Assembly (NCBI GenBank): GCA_002306815.1
Contig: DBTA01000033.1
Location: forward strand, 1-9,694
Direction: 5' to 3'
Source: Dehalococcoidia bacterium UBA1328
Lineage (GTDB): Bacteria > Chloroflexota > Dehalococcoidia > Lucifugimonadales > Lucifugimonadaceae
DNA length: 9,694 nt
Shown: in pieces, positions 1 through 6,233 of the stretch
Layout: each line of letters begins with the position of its first letter
Position numbering within the stretch: position 1 is the stretch's first letter
Position numbers and translations under genes: made by a program
Notes under the pieces: model-generated
What the model was told of the DNA's origin: nothing
Database searches by the model: none
Seen by the model: the letters and a program-made list of their open reading frames with translations, nothing else

Positions 1-6
1 TAGATC

Positions 7-82
7 GGGCTCTTAGCTCAGTTGGCAGAGCATCGGACTTTTAATCCGCAGGTCGTGGGTTCGAATCCCACAGAGCCCACCA
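7..82 (+). tRNA. trnK: tRNA-Lys (anticodon UUU)
   Basis: A complete cloverleaf can be read directly. The acceptor GGGCTCT (7-13) pairs with AGAGCCC (72-78), followed by discriminator A79 and an encoded CCA at 80-82. The D arm begins GCTCAGTTGGCAGAGC. The anticodon loop CTTTTAA (38-44) places the anticodon TTT at 40-42. The T arm is GTGGG (55-59), loop TTCGAAT, then CCCAC (67-71). The outermost anticodon-stem pair (T33/C49) is a mismatch; the other four pairs are canonical. It decodes AAA/AAG lysine codons. tRNA genes are common integration sites for mobile elements, which is relevant to the tRNA-like debris just downstream. Confidence 0.97.
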
Positions 83-119
83 CTCTCAAATCGTTCTCAG
101 CGGAAAGAGCGGTTAAACA

Positions 120-144
120 GCGGATAGTTCAAAGTCCGCAGGTC
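120..144 (+). repeat. Partial copy of tRNA-Lys anticodon arm
   Basis: GCGGA (120-124) and TCCGC (135-139) form a 5-bp stem around a 10-nt loop. The segment TCCGCAGGTC (135-144) is identical to tRNA-Lys positions 45-54, which are the 3' side of the anticodon stem plus the variable loop, 90 nt upstream. The 5' side CGGA also matches the tRNA (34-37). The T arm is not retained, so this is a degenerate fragment and not a second tRNA gene. It could be a duplicated attachment remnant, or chance similarity over about 10 bp. Confidence 0.4.
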
Positions 145-165
145 TGTGTGCCAATTTGTGTGCCA
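145..165 (+). repeat. Tandem 9-bp direct repeat TGTGTGCCA
   Basis: TGTGTGCCA occurs at 145-153 and again at 157-165, a 12-nt period separated by ATT. It directly follows the partial tRNA copy. Short direct repeats of this kind can serve as arm-type sites near integrase attachment cores, but no integrase gene is visible in the window. The functional reading is therefore inference only. Confidence 0.45.
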
Positions 166-274
166 CTTTGGGCGCGTTATTTAGGAAGGGGCTATATAGG
201 GCATTTAGGTGTCATTGGGTTTACATGTCATGAGGGCGCGCCCATGGATATTGCTTTGCCCAACTCAAATTTTT

Positions 275-318
275 GGGCCTGTGGTGACCGAACGCACGAC
301 CTCCCGATTGAAAGACAG
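275..318 (-). pseudogene. tRNA 3'-half remnant (Glu-like anticodon loop)
   Basis: Read on the minus strand from about 318 down to 275, the sequence has an anticodon-loop-like CTTTCAA followed by TCGGG. Then come AGGTC, as a variable loop, and GTGCGTTCGGTCACCAC, which aligns with a T arm (compare GTGGGTTCGAATCCCAC in the tRNA-Lys upstream). The 3' acceptor-like AGGCCC follows, with no CCA. The loop would read UUC (Glu). The expected 5' half, the D arm and the matching 5' side of the anticodon stem are absent, and the T stem is imperfect. It therefore cannot be functional. It resembles a tRNA 3' end left by an integrative element. Confidence 0.45.
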
Positions 319-475
319 TGTCAGTGCGGTTCGCTTGTAACACAGTTTGATTTAGGGAGATTAGAGATAATTTGTCTATCACCGAGTTGGTCCTCGTAGA
401 GTCGATACAATTGTTTTACGACTTCGCGTATTGATTTTAAGCGAAATCTCCTGATCAATCCCTCCCAGAAAATAG

Positions 476-1147
476 ATGCCAGACCAGTTAATCGAAGATA
501 CGAAACTATCGCAGGGGTACGGTGTAAATAGACGTCATTCTGGTGACATCCAAAGGCAATATGACATGATTTCAGAATTTGAATCAGCGGCTAATAACGG
601 TGACTGGAAGCGGTTCAAGAAAATCGTCAACAGTGACGGTGCCGTGTTCCTTAAACTGATGAGAAGAGCCGACGGAGATCCAAGGCTTCGCATGCCTCTT
701 ATCCAGAGTGGAGAACTTGAAGAGAGATTTACCAGATCGCTCCAGTCACTCGGCAAAAGCTGGATCCACCTGATGCCCTGGTGGGCGAGGCTGGGATACA
801 GATATTCGTCGCTACTCATGTGGCTGAGCATGGCATTTGCGTTTAGCGCCTTGGGAGCCGCTTTCTCAGGAAGCTCTGGGGTCGGTGGGGCGCTAGGGGC
901 GGTTACGATTGCGATACTGGTAGTCGTTGACAACTCAGAGCCTAGGTTCCGAGGTCATTCTCGTTGGTGGGCTAGATTGACCCATCCAAAACCTAAATCG
1001 ATCTTGAACCGATGGCGGTTGGTAATTTATCTCATCGCAGTTTTTATGATCAGCTGGTCGGCACTGGCACCGACCTTTAGGACACCTACTCAGAATTGCG
1101 AAGGTCTAAGTGTGGCGGATCGTGTTGCGGTAAACGGGTGTGAGTAG
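476..1147 (+). CDS. Hypothetical membrane protein, three predicted TM segments
   Basis: I do not recognise this 223-residue protein. It starts with ATG at 476; no strong Shine-Dalgarno is seen. Residues 1-100 are hydrophilic and probably cytoplasmic, rich in charged residues, with a helix-like stretch around 30-95. Hydrophobic segments lie at about 111-130, 136-151 and 182-199. The motif WWARL occurs twice, at 102-106 just before the first hydrophobic segment and at 164-168 between the second and third, both likely at the membrane interface. The short tail after the last segment carries two cysteines, C208 and C222, which could form a disulfide if the tail is outside the cell. The gene stands alone: about 390 bp of tRNA debris lies upstream and 200 bp separates it from the amidohydrolase gene. 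It may be an accessory gene brought in with the tRNA-linked island. That it is coding is inferred from length and plausible membrane topology; no homology was tested. Confidence 0.6.
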   Translation: MPDQLIEDTKLSQGYGVNRRHSGDIQRQYDMISEFESAANNGDWKRFKKIVNSDGAVFLKLMRRADGDPRLRMPLIQSGELEERFTRSLQSLGKSWIHLMPWWARLGYRYSSLLMWLSMAFAFSALGAAFSGSSGVGGALGAVTIAILVVVDNSEPRFRGHSRWWARLTHPKPKSILNRWRLVIYLIAVFMISWSALAPTFRTPTQNCEGLSVADRVAVNGCE

Positions 1148-1347
1148 ATCTTGATGTACTCAGATCGACCGTCAAGCGACATCATAGTTTCCACTCCGAA
1201 TACCTGTTACATTCCTCGCGGTGGTTCCACATCTGGCTAGCGTAGCCGAGTTCGCGGCTGGCCTTATTAGAGTGAACTCAACACGCGATTACTACTTGCG
1301 TTAGTACGCTGGCGGTAGTCAGTCGAGTCGAGGAACAGGGTAAAACA
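1148..1347. other. Intergenic spacer with short inverted repeats
   Basis: This spacer holds no gene. TGAGTA (1141-1146, overlapping the preceding stop codon) and TACTCA (1157-1162) form a 6-bp stem, but no T-run follows, so it is not a recognisable intrinsic terminator. GGCTA/TAGCC (1235-1247) makes a small 3-nt-loop hairpin. ACTAC (1291-1295) and GTAGT (1315-1319) enclose GCGT/ACGC (1298-1309), giving a two-part stem in the probable 5' leader of the amidohydrolase gene. None can be assigned a function, and no convincing promoter is seen. Confidence 0.3.
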
Positions 1348-2202
1348 GTGACAGTGACTTCGAATTCTCGTCCCTTTGTAGTCGATGCAGCAGCGCACGC
1401 CTGGGTTGTAAATAATCCTCAATATCCTCTGGATCCGGCGGTGGCTACTTGCCCGGACAATATGCCAGTGATCGACGAGTCGGCTGAACACCTAATCGCC
1501 CGAATGAACACTTTCGGAATTGACGAGACTGTGATCAGCCACGTCTGCTACTACGGGCGCGACAATCGGTACACGGCTTATTGTGTGAAGTCGTACCCAG
1601 ACAGGTTCACCGGAGTGGGATTGCTTGTGGGTTATCGATTGCACTCTCCCGATGATCCTGAGAACCCAGCCAGACTCGAACGCCTTATGCGTCAGGACAA
1701 ACTGTCCGGATTACGATTGAGTCCAATCTATGATCCAGACATCGTATGGATGAACGATCCGGTGTCCTATCCACTATGGTGCAAAGCAGAAGAACTCGGT
1801 GCTGTCTTCAACATATTTGCTGCACCACATCAGGTGTCGCAGATCGGCGATATGGCTGCCAGATTTCCGGGTGTCAACATCGTTGTAGATCACTTCGCCA
1901 TGATCGACATCACAGCTCCTGACTCAGAAGGATTCCAACCTTTGTTGGAACTCAGCCGATATCCGAATGTGTATATCCGAACTTCGTTACACAACCCGTC
2001 TCGGCAGGAACTTCCGTATCGAGATATGTGGCCTTATCTCGAACGTGCGTATGACACGTTCGGTCCGAAAAAGCTCATTTACGCGACCGACTACGAGCTG
2101 CTCATAATGAAGGATCTTATTCCGTTCTTCACAGCCGATGACAAAGCTTCGATTCTCGGGGGCAACGCTTTGTCGATCTATCGAGACAACGTGCGGACGT
2201 AA
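1348..2202 (+). CDS. Amidohydrolase_2-family TIM-barrel protein
   Basis: This 284-residue protein has the layout of the Amidohydro_2 family (predicted TIM-barrel metal-dependent hydrolases or decarboxylases), which act on C-N or C-C bonds of small organic acids, lactones and aromatic carboxylates. The substrate cannot be told. Visible marks are the N-terminal strand 'FVVDAAAHAWV' in place of the usual DxHxHxW, 'RFPGVNIVVDHFAM' (H182) matching the family's strand-6 histidine block, and 'KLIYATDYELL' (D248) matching the C-terminal GSDxP-like aspartate. Two expected ligands look changed: the first histidine of HxH is Ala15 (His17 remains), and the strand-5 position normally His appears to be Phe157 in 'FNIFAAP'. 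The protein may bind metal differently or be non-metal or inactive. It starts at GTG 1348, preceded by AGGG (1337-1340) about 7 nt away; GTG 1354 is an alternative. It has no signal peptide, so it is cytosolic. The next gene is 203 bp away on the same strand. Confidence 0.82.
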   Translation: MTVTSNSRPFVVDAAAHAWVVNNPQYPLDPAVATCPDNMPVIDESAEHLIARMNTFGIDETVISHVCYYGRDNRYTAYCVKSYPDRFTGVGLLVGYRLHSPDDPENPARLERLMRQDKLSGLRLSPIYDPDIVWMNDPVSYPLWCKAEELGAVFNIFAAPHQVSQIGDMAARFPGVNIVVDHFAMIDITAPDSEGFQPLLELSRYPNVYIRTSLHNPSRQELPYRDMWPYLERAYDTFGPKKLIYATDYELLIMKDLIPFFTADDKASILGGNALSIYRDNVRT

Positions 2203-2405
2203 TCGGGGCGCTCGGCCGAACATTTTAAGTGTTATTCGAATTCCAGCGCCGGTTGTCGTCGCTGAATGATCGTCTTTTGATACACATCGGCACGTCTCAC
2301 CAACCCGATGTTCGCATCCTGCTAGAATCCCGCCGGTCGCAGTTGTATAGGATTCCGCAGAACTTTTCTTGATCCGAGATCAGATTCCAGAGAAACGAGC
2401 AGAAA
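2203..2405. other. Intergenic spacer, no clear signal
   Basis: This spacer holds no gene. CAGCG (2244-2248) and CGCTG (2260-2264) could form a 5-bp stem, and a short T-rich patch (CTTTT) follows about 9 nt later. That is too weak to call a terminator. No clear promoter is seen, so the amidohydrolase gene and the 2406 gene may or may not share a transcript. Confidence 0.3.
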
Positions 2406-4142
2406 TTGGCACTTGTACTGAACACCCCCTCTCACCCTCCCCGCTGGGCACTACTTGAACGAGAGTTGCTAAAAGCTCAAACGGCAGCTTGTGAGCGAAT
2501 CTTTGAGAAATATTTCGATGAACGTGGGTATCTGCTTTGCATGCCACGATGGGGTGGAAACGATGGATCAGACGATGCCATCGAAAACCTCGCGGGTTGG
2601 CCCGTGTTGCACGCGCTTGGGGCGCCAGATTCGATTCTCGAAAAGTACAAATTAGGCTGGGAAGGCCATCTTCTTCAGTACACAGAAGCTAAGACCGTTG
2701 AAGTCGAATTGGCGCGAGACGGAATGCTCTACAAGGAGTTCCCGGTAAGTCTCGACTGGTTCCATCACGGCGAAAGTATGAGCGTTTTCAATCTTCAAGG
2801 ACTCTCTGACCCTGAAGATTCAGCGTTCCTGACCAGAGTCCGACGTTACGCCGGTCTATACATGGATGAGGATTCTCAGGCTAAAAACTATGATCCTGAA
2901 CACAAGATCATCCGCAGCCTGTTCAATGGCAGTCGTGGCCCACTCTTGCGTAAAGCGACCGCCCTCGATTGGGCGGGTGATCCGTTCGAAGTTGAAGGTA
3001 GATTCGACGCTGCGCACGGCGAAAGAAACTTCGATGAGATGCTCGCTCACTTCGAAGATTACACAGACATCGTAGGTGACCATCCAATCAACCTGGCAGC
3101 GACAACCCTTGCCGCAAACGCTTACATGGCGACGGGCGACCAGAAGTACAAGGATTGGCTGCTGGAATATGTAGACGCCTGGGCCGAACGAGCCAAGGAT
3201 AACGATGGCATTCTGCCCAGCAACATCGGGCTCGATGGAACCATCGGTGGTGAGTGCGACGGCAAATGGTACGGGGGTTGCTACGGATGGGGCTTCACCG
3301 TAGTAGTGCCACAAACTGGAGAGCTGTCGGACCGAAACGCGGTCTACCGGGGAATCGCCGGATTCGGTAACGCACTTTTGATGACTGGGGACCGATCGTA
3401 CACAGATGTATGGAGCAAGATGCTCGCGGCCGTTAACGGAAACTCAAAATCTGAGAACGGCAGAACGCTGTATCCCCATATGCATGGCGACAACGGTTGG
3501 TACGGATACGAGGAATTACCCTATAGTGAAGGTGCCATCGACACGTTCTACTGGTCGATGGATTCAGCCGACCGGGAATACCTGCCTGATTCTGAGTGGT
3601 TGGACTTTCTTGACGGGAACCTGGCGGATTTCCCGGTGATCGCGATGGAAAACGAGTTCGGTTCGATACGCCAAAAGATTAGGGGCGTAAATGAAGACAC
3701 GAGTTCCCCTGACACACGTCTCTCAGACAACACTCTTCAGTTCAACACTGCGAATACCACCTGCCTAACCCAACTGATGATGGGTGCCCTCACGCCACGA
3801 TTCGGTGAGCCACTCCACGCGCGGGTTCGCTACTTTGATCCGGCTGAGCGACGTGCAGGAATCCCTGAAGACGTAGCCGCATTAGTAGTGGGTATGACCG
3901 ATACAACGACGACTCTTTCTCTTGCAAACATCAGCCCGGTGAATTCCATAAAAGTGATTATTCAGGCCGGGGCCTATGCTGAGCATCAGTTAACCTACGT
4001 CGAGCATGCTGGTCAAAAAGTAGCCGTGAACGATTCCTTCTTCAATGTGGAACTTCGCCCTAGCGCGGTAGCGACCATCGTATTGCATCAAGAGCGATAC
4101 GCGAATCAACCGACATTGACTCACCCATGGAACACGGACTGA
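2406..4142 (+). CDS. Unassigned 578-aa protein, probable alpha/alpha-toroid plus beta-sandwich
   Basis: I cannot name this family. The 578-residue protein has no signal peptide or membrane segment, so it is probably cytosolic. Residues about 10-460 are helical and rich in aromatic and acidic residues, with spaced Gly/Trp/Tyr clusters typical of six-hairpin (alpha/alpha-barrel) glycosidase-like folds. Examples are 'DWFHHGE' (117-123), a stretch of the type 'AYMATGDQKYKDWLLEYVDAW' near 235-260, 'DGTIGGECDGKWYGG' (277-291) leading into 'CYGWGF', and a second 'TGDRSY..VW' unit near 325-335. From about 470 onward the chain becomes beta-rich ('ALVVGMTDTTTTLSLANIS', 'IKVIIQAGAY', 'SAVATIVLH'), like the C-terminal sandwich of many carbohydrate-active enzymes. 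This assignment is by pattern only. The TTG start at 2406 is the only usual start codon after the in-frame stop at 2370; the Shine-Dalgarno is weak. Lying between an amidohydrolase and an Opp-type importer, it probably belongs to a catabolic set. A lyase, epimerase or dehydratase with a toroid fold is equally possible. Confidence 0.75.
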   Translation: MALVLNTPSHPPRWALLERELLKAQTAACERIFEKYFDERGYLLCMPRWGGNDGSDDAIENLAGWPVLHALGAPDSILEKYKLGWEGHLLQYTEAKTVEVELARDGMLYKEFPVSLDWFHHGESMSVFNLQGLSDPEDSAFLTRVRRYAGLYMDEDSQAKNYDPEHKIIRSLFNGSRGPLLRKATALDWAGDPFEVEGRFDAAHGERNFDEMLAHFEDYTDIVGDHPINLAATTLAANAYMATGDQKYKDWLLEYVDAWAERAKDNDGILPSNIGLDGTIGGECDGKWYGGCYGWGFTVVVPQTGELSDRNAVYRGIAGFGNALLMTGDRSYTDVWSKMLAAVNGNSKSENGRTLYPHMHGDNGWYGYEELPYSEGAIDTFYWSMDSADREYLPDSEWLDFLDGNLADFPVIAMENEFGSIRQKIRGVNEDTSSPDTRLSDNTLQFNTANTTCLTQLMMGALTPRFGEPLHARVRYFDPAERRAGIPEDVAALVVGMTDTTTTLSLANISPVNSIKVIIQAGAYAEHQLTYVEHAGQKVAVNDSFFNVELRPSAVATIVLHQERYANQPTLTHPWNTD

Positions 4143-4232
4143 TGACGCATTTCGTCACGCATGCAGATTAGATAACCGGGATTCATTGCAGCTACAACCA
4201 CATTTAATCCAATTCAAACATGCGAAATGGTG

Positions 4233-4259
4233 TTGATTTGGTGTTTGGGACCATATAAA
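4233..4259 (+). promoter_or_regulatory. Candidate sigma70-type promoter of ABC operon
   Basis: TTGATT (4233-4238) resembles a -35 box and TATAAA (4254-4259) a -10 box, with a 15-nt spacer that is shorter than the preferred 17. This is the best such pair in the spacer before the binding-protein gene, placing transcription start near 4266. It is a pattern match only, weakened by the short spacing. Confidence 0.35.
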
Positions 4260-4341
4260 GTCTCGCAAATTCGGTTGGATCATATGCTCCAGCCGAGTGC
4301 TTAGTTCGTAAGAATTAGGCGACCATTTGGCGCCATCCTAA

Positions 4342-4349
4342 TAGGAGAG
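4342..4349 (+). promoter_or_regulatory. Strong Shine-Dalgarno of binding-protein gene
   Basis: TAGGAGAG ends 7 nt before ATG 4357. It is the clearest ribosome-binding site in the window and fixes the start of the binding-protein gene. The other ATG nearby (4361) is out of frame. A strong site here fits the need for more binding protein than permease. Confidence 0.8.
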
Positions 4350-4356
4350 ACCTTGT

Positions 4357-6063
4357 ATGTATGGATTTCGAAATCGAGGCCTGATCTTGTTGTTGATCAC
4401 AGCAGCAGCAATGATCATTGCTGCCTGTAGCAGTGAAACGGTTGTTGAGACCGTGATTGTCACTGAAAAGGGAGACACGGTAACGGTCGTTGCAACCCCG
4501 ACGGCTACGACAGAAGAACGGGCTCAGGCAGCGGTCGACGCAAAGAAGGGCGGCCACCTTCGAGTGGCGTCAGTCGGAAGTGTTCAATCGTTTGACCCGT
4601 TGTGGACCACAGCGTCCTCAACAGCAAATGTCTCGAGTTTGATCCTCGAAGCATTGTTTGCTTTTAAGGAAGACAACACGCTCGGGAAGATGCTTGTAGA
4701 CGATTGGGAAGTTAGTTCAGACGGACTTACATGGAAATTCAAAATCCGTGACGGTGTTGAATTCCACAACGGTACTCCGCTGACCACCGATCAGGTAATT
4801 GGAACGCTCAGGCGCCAGAGTGAACGTGCCCCGGTGTTCAAATTGGTATGGGATCAATTCGGCCCCCCCACTTTCGATGAGTTCATTACTCGGGATAGCG
4901 ATCTCGAGTTCAGCGTGAACCTAACTTCAACGACCGGTCTGGTACTGGATGCTTTGGGACCACAGAACTTCACACCTCAGATGGTGCTTGAGTCCTGGTA
5001 CTCCCTACCTGCTACGGAGTCGGCTCCAGGAACACCAATCGGAACTGGACCGTATCGTTTTGAGTCCTGGACCCCAGGTGACCGCTGGTCGGCAATTCCG
5101 TACGCAAACTACTCGCCAAGTCCTGAGCCATCCGACGGTCAATCGGGAGCCCACACTGCATACTTCGACCGGGTTTCCTACATTGAAATCCCGGACCAGG
5201 CAACGCGTGTTGCAGCGCTTCAGACTGATGCTGTTGATCTAGTCCAGGAATTCTCTCAAGACCTGATCGACCGGTTGAAGGCCGACTCTAATGTTCAGTT
5301 GATTCCCAACCCGCCACTCAGGCTGCTTGGTCACTTCAACTACCAGATTCCGCCATTCAACGACCCGGTACATGGTCGAGACTTACGACGAGCAGTCGTC
5401 ATGGCCTACGACAATGAAAAGGCTTTGCTAGCAGCAGCTGGAACTCCCGATCGAATCAACCTCTGTGCTTCATTGATGGAGTGTGGATCGGCATGGGAAT
5501 CGAACGCTGGTAGCGAGAACATGTATAACGCCAGGCGAATCGAAGACGCGAAGAAGATCGTGAAAGATGCCGGATACGAGGGCTATACAATCCGCCTGAT
5601 GGATCCTGCAGACCGCCAGCCTGCACACGGTGCAGCGCAGGTTACACGTGAAGTGCTTGAAGACATTGGCTTCAACGTCGATCTACGTGTGATGGACTGG
5701 GCCACTATGGTTCAGGACAGAGCAACCGTAGACAGATGGGAGTTCTTCCACACTTGGAGCGGACGAAGTGTACGAATCGGCGCGATTGGTCACCTAAGGT
5801 TCGGTGAGCTTCAGTATGACGCGTGGTTCAACAAATACACCGATACCGATGGCACGCAGCGACGGTTGTTCGATGTCTTTGCATCCGAAACCGACCCAGC
5901 GAAGATCGACGCAGCGATGGAGGAGTTCCAACAGTACTTCTACGACGATGCGATCTTCCTCCAGGTTGGTGAGTTCTTCAGCAACTGGGCAGCCAGCAAT
6001 AAGATCGAAGGATTGCACGGTAACCCAGGTGGACAAAATCCATACGACAAGTGGTTCAAGTAA
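4357..6063 (+). CDS. Opp/Dpp-type ABC transporter solute-binding lipoprotein (SBP_bac_5)
   Basis: This 568-residue protein is the extracytoplasmic receptor of the ABC importer encoded after it. It has an N-terminal signal of positive residues (R5, R7) and a hydrophobic core (about 8-23), ending in a lipobox IAAC with lipidation at C24. A Val/Thr/Glu-rich linker (about 25-65) acts as a flexible tether and is common in Chloroflexota binding proteins. The mature fold follows: 'GGHLRVASVGSVQSFDPLW' and then the family 5 signature 'DGLTWKFKIRDGVEFHNG' (122-139). A GTGPYRFESW block lies near residues 229-238, and the conserved tail ends 'NPYDKWFK'. Length suits cluster C binding proteins, which take peptides and also nickel, bile acids or oligosaccharides. 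The ligand is not readable from sequence. The ATG at 4357 has a strong Shine-Dalgarno. A 170-nt structured spacer separates it from the first permease gene, consistent with differential expression within one operon. Confidence 0.96.
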   Translation: MYGFRNRGLILLLITAAAMIIAACSSETVVETVIVTEKGDTVTVVATPTATTEERAQAAVDAKKGGHLRVASVGSVQSFDPLWTTASSTANVSSLILEALFAFKEDNTLGKMLVDDWEVSSDGLTWKFKIRDGVEFHNGTPLTTDQVIGTLRRQSERAPVFKLVWDQFGPPTFDEFITRDSDLEFSVNLTSTTGLVLDALGPQNFTPQMVLESWYSLPATESAPGTPIGTGPYRFESWTPGDRWSAIPYANYSPSPEPSDGQSGAHTAYFDRVSYIEIPDQATRVAALQTDAVDLVQEFSQDLIDRLKADSNVQLIPNPPLRLLGHFNYQIPPFNDPVHGRDLRRAVVMAYDNEKALLAAAGTPDRINLCASLMECGSAWESNAGSENMYNARRIEDAKKIVKDAGYEGYTIRLMDPADRQPAHGAAQVTREVLEDIGFNVDLRVMDWATMVQDRATVDRWEFFHTWSGRSVRIGAIGHLRFGELQYDAWFNKYTDTDGTQRRLFDVFASETDPAKIDAAMEEFQQYFYDDAIFLQVGEFFSNWAASNKIEGLHGNPGGQNPYDKWFK

Positions 6064-6069
6064 GGAACA

Positions 6070-6084
6070 TTCGGACTATCCGAA
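6070..6084 (+). other. Hairpin directly after binding-protein gene
   Basis: TTCGGA (6070-6075) and TCCGAA (6079-6084) form a perfect 6-bp stem with a CTA loop, beginning 7 nt after the stop codon. ATTAAAAT follows, not a T-run, so it is not a standard intrinsic terminator. Stem-loops at this place in binding-protein-first ABC operons often protect the upstream message from 3' exonucleases or partly terminate. Either role is inference. Confidence 0.55.
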
Positions 6085-6105
6085 ATTAAAATCCTCCAAA
6101 GGTCG

Positions 6106-6134
6106 GGGAGCAGTGCTAGGTTACGCACGCTCCC
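6106..6134 (+). other. Strong 10-bp intercistronic stem-loop
   Basis: GGGAGC (6106-6111), a bulged A6112 and GTGC (6113-6116) pair with GCAC (6125-6128) and GCTCCC (6129-6134) around loop TAGGTTAC. This is the most stable stem I find between genes. The 3' strand CTCCC (6130-6134) can instead pair with GGGAG (6142-6146), giving a second, mutually exclusive hairpin with loop TGGCCAT. No T-tract follows. It probably sets stability, processing or read-through between binding protein and permease. Confidence 0.55.
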
Positions 6135-6233
6135 TGGCCATGGGAGGTTTCTTACGGCTCGGGTTACCACAACAAAGATTTCTTCACGCTCAATTCGCGG
6201 TGAACGCCGCTAACACGAACGGAACAGTTTGAT

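Larger units (their letters stand above)
83..475. other. Gene-free region with tRNA-derived debris
   Basis: I find no credible protein gene here. The open frame running from inside the tRNA to about 399 is a read-through artefact: its first residues are translated tRNA, and the 'GDRTHDLP'-like stretch is translated antisense tRNA. The region holds a partial copy of the tRNA-Lys anticodon-arm-to-variable-loop segment (120-144), a 9-bp direct repeat (145-153 and 157-165), and a minus-strand 3' tRNA half (about 275-318). From about 320 to 475 there is AT-richer sequence leading to the next gene, with no convincing promoter or terminator. The best reading is a decayed attachment or integration scar downstream of tRNA-Lys. 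Confidence 0.6.
4143..4356. other. Spacer and leader ahead of the transporter operon
   Basis: This 214-bp spacer holds no gene. TGACG (4143-4147) and CGTCA (4153-4157) form a 5-bp hairpin directly after the preceding stop codon; it lacks a T-tract, so intrinsic termination is not supported. A promoter candidate lies at 4233-4259. The roughly 95-nt leader that would follow shows no riboswitch I recognise. It ends in a strong Shine-Dalgarno at 4342-4349. Confidence 0.4.

Noticed and set aside
22..399. 125-codon open frame from inside the tRNA into the spacer
   Set aside because: It begins within tRNA-Lys, and its recognisable phrases are translated tRNA and antisense tRNA. It has no ribosome-binding site and no protein-like hydrophobic pattern.
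411..439. TTGTTT...ATTTTA as a promoter for the membrane-protein gene
   Set aside because: The -10 match is poor and many AT-rich hexamers occur in this stretch; it is no better than chance.
535..933. 132-codon minus-strand open frame opposite the membrane-protein gene
   Set aside because: It is rich in Ser/Pro/Leu low-complexity sequence, as expected for an antisense shadow. The + strand frame has a sensible membrane topology and covers the same region.
4143..4157. TGACG/CGTCA hairpin after the 2406-4142 gene as terminator
   Set aside because: The stem is only 5 bp and no T-tract follows, so intrinsic termination is not supported.
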